37,781 nucleotides of DNA from an uncultured Chloroflexota bacterium (GTDB lineage Bacteria; Chloroflexota; Anaerolineae; Anaerolineales; UBA4823): the NCBI GenBank assembly GCA_903871905.1, contig CAIQIV010000058.1:1-37781 (forward strand), written 5' to 3'. Each line of letters starts with the position of its first letter. Positions within the stretch are counted from its first letter, which is position 1. The notes beneath the pieces are model-generated. The model ran no database searches and was not told the DNA's origin. It worked only from the letters and a program-made list of their open reading frames with translations. Shown here piece by piece: positions 7,985 to 15,742 of this stretch. The position numbers and the translations under genes are program-made.

Positions 7985-8227
7985 TTATTTCGCCATTGGT
8001 TCCAGAATCATCCCTTCGAGGATCATTTCCAGCGCCATTGTATGGCTGCAGCGCCCGCGCGACTGGAAGAAGTCACAGTCACACTGCCACGTACCATCAT
8101 CAAGAGTAACAGTATGCGGGTTGTTCTCACCCTCAAAGGTAACTTTAAGCGCATCGATATGAATTCGGTCTCGTTGTTCCGCATAGCGCTTGGCTTTCTG
8201 GATCTTTCCAATCATGGCATAATCCAT
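7985..8227 (-). CDS. small SWIM zinc-finger protein
   Basis: 80 residues if it starts at 8227. The C-terminal half has WQCDCDFFQSRGRCSHT, matching the SWIM pattern CxCx(n)CxH that binds zinc and is seen in DNA- or protein-interaction modules. The preceding beta-rich piece (VTFEGENNPHTVTLDDGTW) is the usual lead-in to SWIM. The start at 8227 is chosen because AAAGGAG lies ten bases upstream; the ATG at 8236 is only one base from that site. Such stand-alone small SWIM proteins are common in Chloroflexota, and their job is not known. It has its own promoter at 8348-8376, with a hairpin in the leader that may regulate it. Confidence 0.8.
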   Translation of the reverse strand: MDYAMIGKIQKAKRYAEQRDRIHIDALKVTFEGENNPHTVTLDDGTWQCDCDFFQSRGRCSHTMALEMILEGMILEPMAK

Positions 8228-8258
8228 TGAGTTCATACTCCTTTCGCTTGATAGATAT

Positions 8259-8283
8259 AAAAAAGGCACGCGTAAAGCGTACC
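8259..8283 (-). terminator. terminator-like hairpin in the SWIM gene leader
   Basis: On the minus strand GGTACGC (8283-8277) pairs with GCGTGCC (8271-8265), seven pairs with one T-G, loop of five, followed by six T. It lies downstream of the promoter at 8348-8376 and 32 bases before the SWIM start. It could therefore end a short RNA, attenuate the SWIM gene, or serve the upstream PIG-L gene. Confidence 0.65.
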
Positions 8284-8290
8284 TCAATGT

Positions 8291-8332
8291 TTACTCTTGC
8301 AGATATCCGTCACCAGATGATCTCTGCTCCAT
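8291..8332 (-). CDS. possible 13-residue leader peptide upstream of the SWIM gene
   Basis: A 13-codon ORF encodes MEQRSSGDGYLQE. AAGGA lies about five bases upstream of its ATG, and it ends just before the hairpin at 8259-8283. No amino acid is enriched, so a sensing role is not evident. It may be a chance ORF in a structured leader: GCAGA and TCTGC arms inside it can pair. Confidence 0.25.
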   Translation of the reverse strand: MEQRSSGDGYLQE

Positions 8333-8347
8333 GGTATCCTTGCAGTG

Positions 8348-8376
8348 AGTATAAGCGCATTCAGGAATAAAGTCAA
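8348..8376 (-). promoter_or_regulatory. promoter upstream of the SWIM gene
   Basis: Minus-strand TTGACT (8376-8371) and TATACT (8353-8348) are separated by 17 bases; each box matches consensus at five of six positions. Transcription should start near 8341, giving a leader of about 114 bases that contains a small ORF and a hairpin with T-run. Confidence 0.72.
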
Positions 8377-9123
8377 TCATGAACTTGCCTGCCAAAGCGG
8401 AATGCCCCCTGCCTCGTTACAATACTGTCGCAGTGCCAGGCCCATTGCATCCAGGTCCGGCCAGAAAGTACTGATCTGGGAGGCATGCGCGGCAACCGCA
8501 TCTTGCCAGGCGCTCAACCCTGCTGAAGAAACCGAGAAAACGGTTTTACGCCAGCCAGCAGCTTCTTTCTCTGCCAGTTGCTCCCTGGCGCGCAAGATAT
8601 ACGGAAAGTCTGCATAAAACCATAAATTTCCACTATAGCGGGAAGCCGCGGCAAACGTCAGGCGGTGGTCCACATGCCCACCCAGGGACATGGGGCAAAC
8701 CAGGCTCGCCTGCGGTGGGATGCGCCGCTCAATTTCTGCCCGCAGCGTCTCCACCAGGGGTGCTTCAGCCGGATGGATTGGCCCAAGGATCGCTTCCTCG
8801 GCTGCATAAAGAAAGAAAGTTTTTTCAGCATCCTGCCGGTAGATACAGTCAGGCAGCGAGAACTGCTCCACAGATGCGCCCATGCGCGCGCAGGATTGGC
8901 GGTCCTCCTGGCGGCGGTGCTGAACGGCATCCAGACCGGTCTGCCAGCGCCGGTGCAGCATCTCGGCAAATGGCGAAAAAGGCGGATCTGGTGGATCTCC
9001 AGCACAAATGGTCCAGACGGTCACTTTTTCTCCGGCGGATGCCTGCTCCCATACCAAACCACCGCAGGAAAGCGCAACATCATCAGCGTGGGGTGAAAGA
9101 TAAATCCATTCCATAATGCCCAT
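8377..9123 (-). CDS. PIG-L/LmbE family deacetylase
   Basis: About 248 residues. The zinc-site motif at the N terminus, SPHADD, is the usual (A/S)HPDD-type signature with His, Asp and Asp, and the distal GGHVDHR supplies the remaining His ligands. The family removes N-acetyl groups from GlcNAc-containing molecules such as mycothiol or bacillithiol precursors, GlcNAc-PI and secondary metabolites. The frame stays open to 9246, but the conserved fold begins at MEWIYLSPHADD; I chose the ATG at 9123, with 9114 as an alternative, and neither has a clear ribosome site. No thiol-biosynthesis neighbour is present, so the substrate is open. Confidence 0.85.
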   Translation of the reverse strand: MGIMEWIYLSPHADDVALSCGGLVWEQASAGEKVTVWTICAGDPPDPPFSPFAEMLHRRWQTGLDAVQHRRQEDRQSCARMGASVEQFSLPDCIYRQDAEKTFFLYAAEEAILGPIHPAEAPLVETLRAEIERRIPPQASLVCPMSLGGHVDHRLTFAAASRYSGNLWFYADFPYILRAREQLAEKEAAGWRKTVFSVSSAGLSAWQDAVAAHASQISTFWPDLDAMGLALRQYCNEAGGIPLWQASS

Positions 9124-9301
9124 TTGTACCACAAGAATCCATCCTGCGAAGGGTCTTGCTTCCTTAGGCGTGGCCTGCCAGGCATTCAGAAATACGCCCC
9201 GATGGGCGCCTTCACACTTCGGGCGGGTTGAAGAATCGTCCAGCACTTGTCACACACCCAGCCTGGTGTTATCATCAGAACACCAGAGTTGGATAATCCC
9301 C

Positions 9302-9829
9302 ATGTCGTCTGATACGCGCGCCCGTCTTCGCGCTTTTCTCATCATTATCATCCTGGCAACTCTCCCATGTTACTGCAGTGGGATTTTTGTCGTGGGCGTG
9401 GCCGAGCAATGGCGGTCGCAGCCCACCTCAACCGCAACTGGCTCACCAACCATCACCGGAACTGCATCGGCCACCTCCAGTGCCAGCCCCACTGCTTCGA
9501 CTACCGCCTCCCCAACCCCAACCCAAACTCCAACCCACACCACCACCGGCACCCTGACCCCCAGCGTGACCGGCACCTGGACCTATACACCGACACCTTC
9601 TGGAACACCGACCTTTACCCTGATCCCTTCCCCCACTTCTACCCCTTTGCCAACCTTCACCCCTCTGCCCACGCTGACCCCCATCCCGCCGACCAGCACG
9701 CCGCAGCCTCCAACGGTAACGTCTCTCCCGCCTTCCGCCACACCCCAACCTCTTCCATCCGACACGCCCTTCTTGCCTCCACCGCTGTTTACCCCGATCC
9801 TGACCATCCTGCCACCTCCGCAGCCGTGA
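9302..9829 (+). CDS. Pro/Thr-rich membrane or secreted protein
   Basis: 175 residues. After a short charged start (MSSDTRARLRAF) a hydrophobic segment of about 25 residues anchors or exports the chain. The rest is a low-complexity stretch of Thr, Pro and Ser with repeating TPTP, TPLP and PTFTPLP units and no folded domain. Such tails are frequent in Chloroflexota envelope proteins and may span the cell wall or be glycosylated. An in-frame extension back to 9116 is possible but lacks a plausible signal. The ribosome site is weak. It precedes the M42 cluster; no functional link is visible. Confidence 0.55.
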   Translation: MSSDTRARLRAFLIIIILATLPCYCSGIFVVGVAEQWRSQPTSTATGSPTITGTASATSSASPTASTTASPTPTQTPTHTTTGTLTPSVTGTWTYTPTPSGTPTFTLIPSPTSTPLPTFTPLPTLTPIPPTSTPQPPTVTSLPPSATPQPLPSDTPFLPPPLFTPILTILPPPQP

Positions 9830-9862
9830 TGATCCGTTATCCCAAAATGTATAGAAACCAAT

Positions 9863-10930
9863 ATGCTAGAAATTTCAACCTTTCTCTCCCGTCTGATAAC
9901 TACCTCTGGCCTTTCCGGTTATGAGGCCCCAATTCGAAAGACCATTGAGGCTGCCTGGCAACCCCTGGTCGATGAGTTAGGCACCAGCCGCCTGGGCAGC
10001 CTGCAGGGTCTGCGGCGCGGGCACCGGGCTGACCCCAACAGCCAGCCTCCCTCCCTGCTGCTGGCTGCCCACATGGACGCCATTGGTATGATGGCCACTG
10101 GTCTCAGCGATGGATTTATCCGCATCACCGAGATTGGTGGACTTGACCCACGCGTACTTCCTGGCCAGCAGGTAATGGTGCACGGCCGGCAGGATCTTCC
10201 CGGGGTCATCGTCCAACCCGCCCCCCATCTGCTGCCCGATAAAGTAAGGGACCAGACAATACCCATGGAGTACCTGTTTGTAGACACCGGCTTGCTACCC
10301 CAGGAGGTTGAGCGCCTGGTGCGGGTTGGGGACCTGGTTTCCTTTTCCCAGCCGCCGCTCAAGCTGGGCGACGAATTCCTGGTTGGACACTCATTAGACA
10401 ACCGGGCTTCTGTAACCGCCCTGACCCACTGCCTGGAGCTTTTGCAATCGCGCCAGATCACCTGGGATGTGTGGGCAGTGGCCACAACCCAGGAAGAAGA
10501 AACGCTGGGTGGAGCACTCACCTCTGCCTACCAGCTGCGCCCAGCCATTGCCGTGGCAATCGATGTCACCTTTGGCAGCAGCCCGGGAAGCCCGGCACAC
10601 CGGACTTTTCCCCTGGGTAAAGGAATCACACTCGGCTGGGGCGCCAACATTCACCCAGCTGTTCATAAAATGTTTAAGAGTCTTGCCGACCGGCTGGAAA
10701 TTCCCTATCAGCTCGAAGCGATGCCGCGCCACTCCGGGACCGATGCGCATGCCATGCAGATCGCGGCAGAGGGCATCCCTACCATGGTGGTCAGCATCCC
10801 GCTGCGGTATATGCATACCCCGGTCGAGATGGTCAGCCTGAAAGACATCCAGCGGGCAGGGCGCATGCTGGCCGAGTTTGCTGCCAGCCTGGACCTTACC
10901 TCGCTGGAAAAACTGAACTGGGAGGATTGA
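9863..10930 (+). CDS. M42 family metallopeptidase (glutamyl aminopeptidase/cellulase M type), paralogue 1
   Basis: 355 residues, normal for M42. These are cytosolic TET-type dodecameric aminopeptidases with two metal ions that trim short peptides. Ligand motifs in order are AAHMD (His70, Asp72), the bridging Asp in GHSLDNRA, the catalytic and metal Glu pair in TTQEEETLGG, Asp in AIDVTFG and the last His in RYMHTP. GTDA before the end is also conserved. It has a variant SLDNRA where the next two paralogues have ALDDR or AMDDR. No clear ribosome site precedes the ATG. The next M42 gene begins one base after its stop, so the two are in one operon. Confidence 0.92.
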   Translation: MLEISTFLSRLITTSGLSGYEAPIRKTIEAAWQPLVDELGTSRLGSLQGLRRGHRADPNSQPPSLLLAAHMDAIGMMATGLSDGFIRITEIGGLDPRVLPGQQVMVHGRQDLPGVIVQPAPHLLPDKVRDQTIPMEYLFVDTGLLPQEVERLVRVGDLVSFSQPPLKLGDEFLVGHSLDNRASVTALTHCLELLQSRQITWDVWAVATTQEEETLGGALTSAYQLRPAIAVAIDVTFGSSPGSPAHRTFPLGKGITLGWGANIHPAVHKMFKSLADRLEIPYQLEAMPRHSGTDAHAMQIAAEGIPTMVVSIPLRYMHTPVEMVSLKDIQRAGRMLAEFAASLDLTSLEKLNWED

Positions 10931-10931
10931 G

Positions 10932-12023
10932 ATGACCACCGCACAGAACAAAGAAAACCGCCCTCCCCGTATTGCCGCTGCACAGGTCCATCTCCTGGAA
11001 CGGTTATGTACTGCAGATGCTGTATCTGGAGATGAGCAGGAAGTCCGCGCCATTGTCCTGGAACAGGTACGTCCCCTGGCCAGTGAACTAAAAATTGATG
11101 CCCTGGGGAATATATTGGTGCGCCGCCAGGGAAGCGGTGAGAACCGCCTGCGGGTGATGATTGCAGCCCACATGGATGAGGTAGGTTTGATGATCACCGG
11201 CGACGAGAAAGATGGGATTTTCCGCTTCGATATCGTCGGAGGCATTGACCCGCGCATCCTGGCCGGTAAAGCGGTGCGCGTTGGACGAGAGCGTGTGCCG
11301 GCTGTGATCGGCTCTGCCCCTATCCACCTCACCAATAGAGATGAACGGGAACGGGCACTGACTGTAGATGGGCTGCGCGTGGATACCGGCCCGGCCAACG
11401 CAGGAAAAGTCAAGGTTGGAGACCGGGCTGCTTTTGACACTCCTTTCCAACAGGTTGGTCCCAGCCTGAGGGGCAAAGCCCTGGATGACCGCCTGGGAGT
11501 AGCCTCACTGATTGAGCTGGTGCGCCATGCACCAGATAACATCGATCTGCTGGCAGCTTTCACTGTTCAGGAAGAAGTTGGACTGCGCGGAGCCCGCGTG
11601 GCCGCTTATACCTTTGATCCTCAGCTGGCCTTTGTTCTGGACTGTACCCCCGCCCATGACCTGCCTTCCTGGGACAGCCAGGAAGAGAACACCCGCTATA
11701 ATACTCACCTGGGTAACGGTCCGGCAATTTACGTTGCCGATCGCGACACCATCTCGGACCCGCGCCTGGTCAGATACCTGGTCCAAACCGCCGAGGCCGC
11801 CCGCCTGCCTTATCAGGTACGCCAGCCGGGCAGCGGCGGCACCGATGCTGGAGCGATCCATAAACAGCGAGCCGGGATCCCGAGCGTTTCAGTCTCGGTG
11901 CCAGGGCGCTACATCCATACACCAGTATCGATCGCCCGCCTTTCTGACTGGAAAAACACCCTGGCACTGATCTACCTGGCACTGACCCACCTGCCATCTG
12001 ACTTATTCTCCACCGTAAGGTGA
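10932..12023 (+). CDS. M42 family metallopeptidase, paralogue 2
   Basis: 363 residues with the full M42 set: AAHMDEVG (His80), KALDDRLG, TVQEEVGLRGA, VLDCTPAHD and GRYIHTP, with GGTDAGAI before the last ligand. It starts one base after paralogue 1 with GGAGG inside the end of that gene, so translation is coupled. An N-terminal extension of about 15 polar residues precedes the fold. It is closer in its motifs to paralogue 3 than to paralogue 1. Substrate preference (Glu/Asp, Leu or Lys type) cannot be read from motifs alone. Confidence 0.92.
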   Translation: MTTAQNKENRPPRIAAAQVHLLERLCTADAVSGDEQEVRAIVLEQVRPLASELKIDALGNILVRRQGSGENRLRVMIAAHMDEVGLMITGDEKDGIFRFDIVGGIDPRILAGKAVRVGRERVPAVIGSAPIHLTNRDERERALTVDGLRVDTGPANAGKVKVGDRAAFDTPFQQVGPSLRGKALDDRLGVASLIELVRHAPDNIDLLAAFTVQEEVGLRGARVAAYTFDPQLAFVLDCTPAHDLPSWDSQEENTRYNTHLGNGPAIYVADRDTISDPRLVRYLVQTAEAARLPYQVRQPGSGGTDAGAIHKQRAGIPSVSVSVPGRYIHTPVSIARLSDWKNTLALIYLALTHLPSDLFSTVR

Positions 12024-12079
12024 CCTGGTCCCTCATTATGTGCATTGATCCATTGAAGCAGTTGATCCAAGGAGCTTGA

Positions 12080-13093
12080 ATGAAATCCCTGATCCAAAAA
12101 TTGGTTGAGATAGTATCCCCCTCCGGTTTTGAATCCACTATCCGGGAAGCGGTCCGCCTCGAGATCGCGCCCCTGGCTGATGAAATGAGCGTTGATCCGA
12201 TGGGCAACCTGATCGCCCGCATGGGGCCACCTACCGGCTATACCATCATGCTTGCCGCCCATGTCGATGAAATTGGCTTGATGGTCACGCATGTAGATGA
12301 GAACGGCTTTGCTCGCTTTGTTCCCATCGGCGGCGTATCCTCGCGTACATGTATTGGTGGTCGGGTGCGTTTTTTGAACGGCGCGGCAGGCGTGATTGGG
12401 GTGGAACGCCAGGCCGATGCCAGCAAACTGCCAGCCATTGACCAATTGTATATCGACCTGGGTGTCGATTCTCGCAAGGACTGCCCGGTACGAACCGGCG
12501 ACGTGGCGGCTTTTGATCGGCCGTTCCTTGACCTGGGGAAACGGCTTGTCTCGAAAGCCATGGATGATCGCATCGGCGCAGCCGTCCTGGTGGAAACCAT
12601 GCGCCGGGTCAAGCCGCTAGCTGCCACGCTGCCGCACCAGCTGGTTTTCGTCTTCAGCGTGCAGGAAGAGGTGGGACTGCGCGGGGCAACTACCGCTGCC
12701 TTTGGGATCCATCCCGACCTTGGCCTGGCAGTCGATGTGACCGACTGTGGTGACACCCCAAAAGGCATCAAGATGGATGTCAGCCTTGGAAAAGGACCGG
12801 CGATTAAGGTGCGCGATTCGTTTATGATCTCTGACCCTCGCGTGGTACGCTGGATGATCGGCGCAGCCGAGAAAGCCCACCTTCCTTACCAGCTTGAGGT
12901 GCTTGAAAGGGGCGGCACCGATGCATCTGCCATCCAGCTCTCCCAGGCAGGAGCCCCAGCCGGATGCCTGTCCATCCCCAGCCGCTACATTCATTCCCCA
13001 TCAGAAATGGTGGACTATGACGATGTTCAGAATGCAGTACACCTGCTGGCTGCACTGCTCACCCAATCGGTTGACTTGAAACAATACGAATGA
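12080..13093 (+). CDS. M42 family metallopeptidase, paralogue 3
   Basis: 337 residues, the shortest and most canonical of the three. Motifs are AAHVDEIG (His61), KAMDDRIG, SVQEEVGLRGA, AVDVTDCGDTP and SRYIHSP with GGTDASAI. AAGGAG sits seven bases before the ATG. A 56-base gap separates it from paralogue 2, with no terminator, so it is probably in the same transcript. Its stop overlaps the start of the solute-binding lipoprotein gene (ATGA). This suggests that uptake of a solute and peptide trimming are expressed together. Confidence 0.93.
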   Translation: MKSLIQKLVEIVSPSGFESTIREAVRLEIAPLADEMSVDPMGNLIARMGPPTGYTIMLAAHVDEIGLMVTHVDENGFARFVPIGGVSSRTCIGGRVRFLNGAAGVIGVERQADASKLPAIDQLYIDLGVDSRKDCPVRTGDVAAFDRPFLDLGKRLVSKAMDDRIGAAVLVETMRRVKPLAATLPHQLVFVFSVQEEVGLRGATTAAFGIHPDLGLAVDVTDCGDTPKGIKMDVSLGKGPAIKVRDSFMISDPRVVRWMIGAAEKAHLPYQLEVLERGGTDASAIQLSQAGAPAGCLSIPSRYIHSPSEMVDYDDVQNAVHLLAALLTQSVDLKQYE

Positions 13094-14415
13094 AAGTATC
13101 CTTCCTGACGCTGGCGTTGGCCGTGCTGATCCTGGCCGGCTGCGCCAGCGCCAGTTTGCCCCTCCTGCCTACTTCTGTCACAAGGTCGGGCTTTTCAACC
13201 GCTGAATCAAGCCAGGCCCAGCCTCCGGCCCCATTAGTACCCCCTACAGCCAGGCCCATGGCCGGTCTTCCCATTACTGCAACGCAGCCGGTAAGCCTGA
13301 CCCTGCGCCTGTGGCTGCCGCCCCAGTTCGATCCATCGGCAGAAACCGTTGCCAGCCAGCTCCTGCATGACCGCCTGATGAAGTTTACCCGGCTACACCC
13401 GGGAGTAACTGTTGAAGTGCGGGTAAAGGCTGAAGATGGTCCCGGGGGTATACTGGACAGTCTGACTACCGCCAGCGCAGCTGCTCCCCTGGCGCTGCCA
13501 GATCTCATTGCCATGCCAAATTCGCTGTTGGAAATTGCGGCCCTCAAAGGCCTGATCCATTCTCTGGACGGACTGACGACTACCAACGATGAAAGCCGGA
13601 ATTTTGCCTTTGCCAATCAGCTCGCTCACCTGCAAGACAGCGTATTTGGACTGCCCATTGCTGGCGATCTGTTGGTCCTGGCGTACCGCCCCGAGGTCAT
13701 TTCCCGGCCGCCGGTTAATTGGGATGAAGTATTGGAGGCCAATCATCCCCTGGTCTTTGCTGCAGCGGATCCGCTTGCCCTGTTCACGCTTGCACTATAC
13801 CAATCCGATGGGGGAGTAATTCAAGATGACACGGGCCGTCCTTACCTGGATCAATTCAAGTTAAGCGATGTCCTTTCCTTTTATGACCGGGCAACCCGGG
13901 CCGGCCTTCTCCCGTATTGGATCGCCCAATACCAGGGACAGGCGCAAGCCTGGGAGGCCATGGCAGAAAACAGGACAGACCAGGCAGTCACCTGGTCATC
14001 CTACTTCCTACAAGAAAACCTGCCGGGAGTGAACATCGCTGCCATTCCCACCGCGGATGGGAAGCTGTATTCCCTGGCAACGGGGTGGGTCTGGGCTGTG
14101 GCCTCGCCGCGCCCGGAACACCTGGCTGTTACCATCGAGCTGGCAGAATTCCTGACCGAGAGCAGTTTCCTGGCAGGTTGGACCGAAGCCAGTGGGTATA
14201 TTCCGCCGCGTCCCGACGCCTTGCAGACCTGGGGCACTTCAGCACTGGTCGATATTTTAACCCCCATTGCCACATCCGCATCCCTGTACCCTCCTCCCGA
14301 CCTGCTTGCCAGCCTGGGCCCGCCGCTCAAAGAGGCGACCAGCGAAATGCTCAAACAGCAAAGCACCCCGGAAATTGCAGCCCAGGCCGCGGCCAACAGC
14401 CTGCTGCAGCCGTAG
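13090..14415 (+). CDS. extracellular solute-binding lipoprotein (ABC family 1-like)
   Basis: 441 residues. A signal peptide ends in LAGC with the lipid-modified Cys at 18, followed by a Ser/Pro/Thr linker to about residue 70. The rest resembles family 1 (MalE-like) periplasmic binding proteins, with PDLIAMPNSLLEIAALKGLI in the N lobe and AIPTADGKLYSLATGWVWAV in the C lobe. No ABC permease or ATPase is adjacent, so it is an orphan binding protein or serves a remote transporter. It overlaps the stop of M42 paralogue 3 by four bases. The ligand is unknown; the family usually binds oligosaccharides, but a peptide role would fit the neighbours. Confidence 0.8.
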   Translation: MKVSFLTLALAVLILAGCASASLPLLPTSVTRSGFSTAESSQAQPPAPLVPPTARPMAGLPITATQPVSLTLRLWLPPQFDPSAETVASQLLHDRLMKFTRLHPGVTVEVRVKAEDGPGGILDSLTTASAAAPLALPDLIAMPNSLLEIAALKGLIHSLDGLTTTNDESRNFAFANQLAHLQDSVFGLPIAGDLLVLAYRPEVISRPPVNWDEVLEANHPLVFAAADPLALFTLALYQSDGGVIQDDTGRPYLDQFKLSDVLSFYDRATRAGLLPYWIAQYQGQAQAWEAMAENRTDQAVTWSSYFLQENLPGVNIAAIPTADGKLYSLATGWVWAVASPRPEHLAVTIELAEFLTESSFLAGWTEASGYIPPRPDALQTWGTSALVDILTPIATSASLYPPPDLLASLGPPLKEATSEMLKQQSTPEIAAQAAANSLLQP

Positions 14416-14464
14416 GTTGACGGATTGCCGCGCCAATGTTATTATGCCTTTGGAGACAAAGTTT

Positions 14465-15712
14465 ATGTCGAATAACGATTTTCTCAAAGGGCGCCAGTCC
14501 CTTGAGAATGATTCTTTTCCGCCTGGTCCCGAGGATCCTACCTTTACACCTACCCCGGGCTCGGCCAACCGCCCGCGTCGCGAATCAAGAAACCGCCTGA
14601 TGGGCCTTTGGGAAGGCATCTCACGCGCTGGCCTGGCGGAGACATCGCTGCGACTGGGAACCCATTTCTTATTGGTAGCGCTGTTACTGCTGGTCGCCTG
14701 GGGGATGCGCGAATTCTACCTGCGCACCCGCGTGGTTGACGTGGCTGGCGGGCAGGTTTTTGCTGCCCCAGAAACCAATCCGTCAGTACCCGACCTGCCG
14801 GCGATCCTGCCGGTTTACCAACCGCCGACGTATACCCAGGGTCTGACCCGGCAGGCGCAGCTGCATACAGACGTCCCTTCACGCCCGCGCATCGATGTGA
14901 TTACCTATACGGTCCAAAAGGGGGATACCCTCTTTGGCATCGCCGAGAAATTTGGCTTAAAGCCTGAGACCATTCTATGGGCAAACCAGTTCACCATGGG
15001 GGATAACCCCCACAACCTGCGCCCCGACCAGGAACTGAACATCCTCCCGGTGGACGGCGCCTTCCACAAATGGTCCGCAGGCGACGGGCTGAACGGCGTG
15101 GCCAAATTCTTCAATATCTCACCAGAAGATATCATTAACTACCCAGGAAACAGCCTCAACAAAGATGAGATCGGTGATTATGCCCACCCCAACATTGAGC
15201 CTGGAAAATGGCTGATCATCCCAGGAGGGAGGCGCGCCTTCGTGAGCTGGAGCGCCCCAGAAATCCCACGCGACAATCCAGGGGTTGCAAAGGTATTGGG
15301 GCCTGGGGCGTGTGAGAAGGTTTCAGGGGGAGCGGTTGGCATCGGCATGTTCATCTGGCCTGCCAACAACCACTTCTTATCTGGCTATGATTACAACCCC
15401 AACATGAACCACCCGGCAGTGGACATTGACGGCAACGAGGGTGATCCAGTGTATGCCGCTGATAACGGCGTGATTGTCTACGCAGGATGGAATAACTGGG
15501 GCTACGGTAATATGATCGTTGTCAACCATGGCAACGGCTGGCAGACGCTGTATGCCCACCTGAGCGCCTACAACGTGGGCTGCGGGCAGAACGTCTACCA
15601 GGGCAATGTCATCGGCCAGATTGGGAATACTGGGCGCTCGTCCGGATCGCACCTGCACTTCGAGATGATGTACAACGGCGCCAAAGTCAACCCACACAAC
15701 TACCTGCCCTGA
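14465..15712 (+). CDS. LysM and M23 peptidase domain protein (membrane-anchored cell-wall endopeptidase)
   Basis: 415 residues starting at 14465, with GGAGA nine bases upstream; the frame is open further back but lies over the upstream gene. A transmembrane segment lies at about residues 62-78. LysM 1 begins near residue 145 (TYTVQKGDTLFGIAEKFG) and a second, degenerate LysM follows (AGDGLNGVAKFFNISPEDI). The M23 zinc site is HPAVD (His316, Asp320) and HLHFE (His396, His398), so it should be an active peptidoglycan endopeptidase outside the membrane. The LysM modules bind glycan strands. No terminator was seen between its stop and the convergent phosphodiesterase gene 30 bases on. Confidence 0.92.
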   Translation: MSNNDFLKGRQSLENDSFPPGPEDPTFTPTPGSANRPRRESRNRLMGLWEGISRAGLAETSLRLGTHFLLVALLLLVAWGMREFYLRTRVVDVAGGQVFAAPETNPSVPDLPAILPVYQPPTYTQGLTRQAQLHTDVPSRPRIDVITYTVQKGDTLFGIAEKFGLKPETILWANQFTMGDNPHNLRPDQELNILPVDGAFHKWSAGDGLNGVAKFFNISPEDIINYPGNSLNKDEIGDYAHPNIEPGKWLIIPGGRRAFVSWSAPEIPRDNPGVAKVLGPGACEKVSGGAVGIGMFIWPANNHFLSGYDYNPNMNHPAVDIDGNEGDPVYAADNGVIVYAGWNNWGYGNMIVVNHGNGWQTLYAHLSAYNVGCGQNVYQGNVIGQIGNTGRSSGSHLHFEMMYNGAKVNPHNYLP

Positions 15713-15742
15713 TCCCGCTGGCGGGCAAGCGCCGCCTATCCC

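Noticed and set aside
9400-9829. Tandem DNA repeat or CRISPR-like array
   Set aside because: The apparent periodicity comes from Thr/Pro/Ser codons of a low-complexity protein; there is no constant repeat unit with unique spacers.
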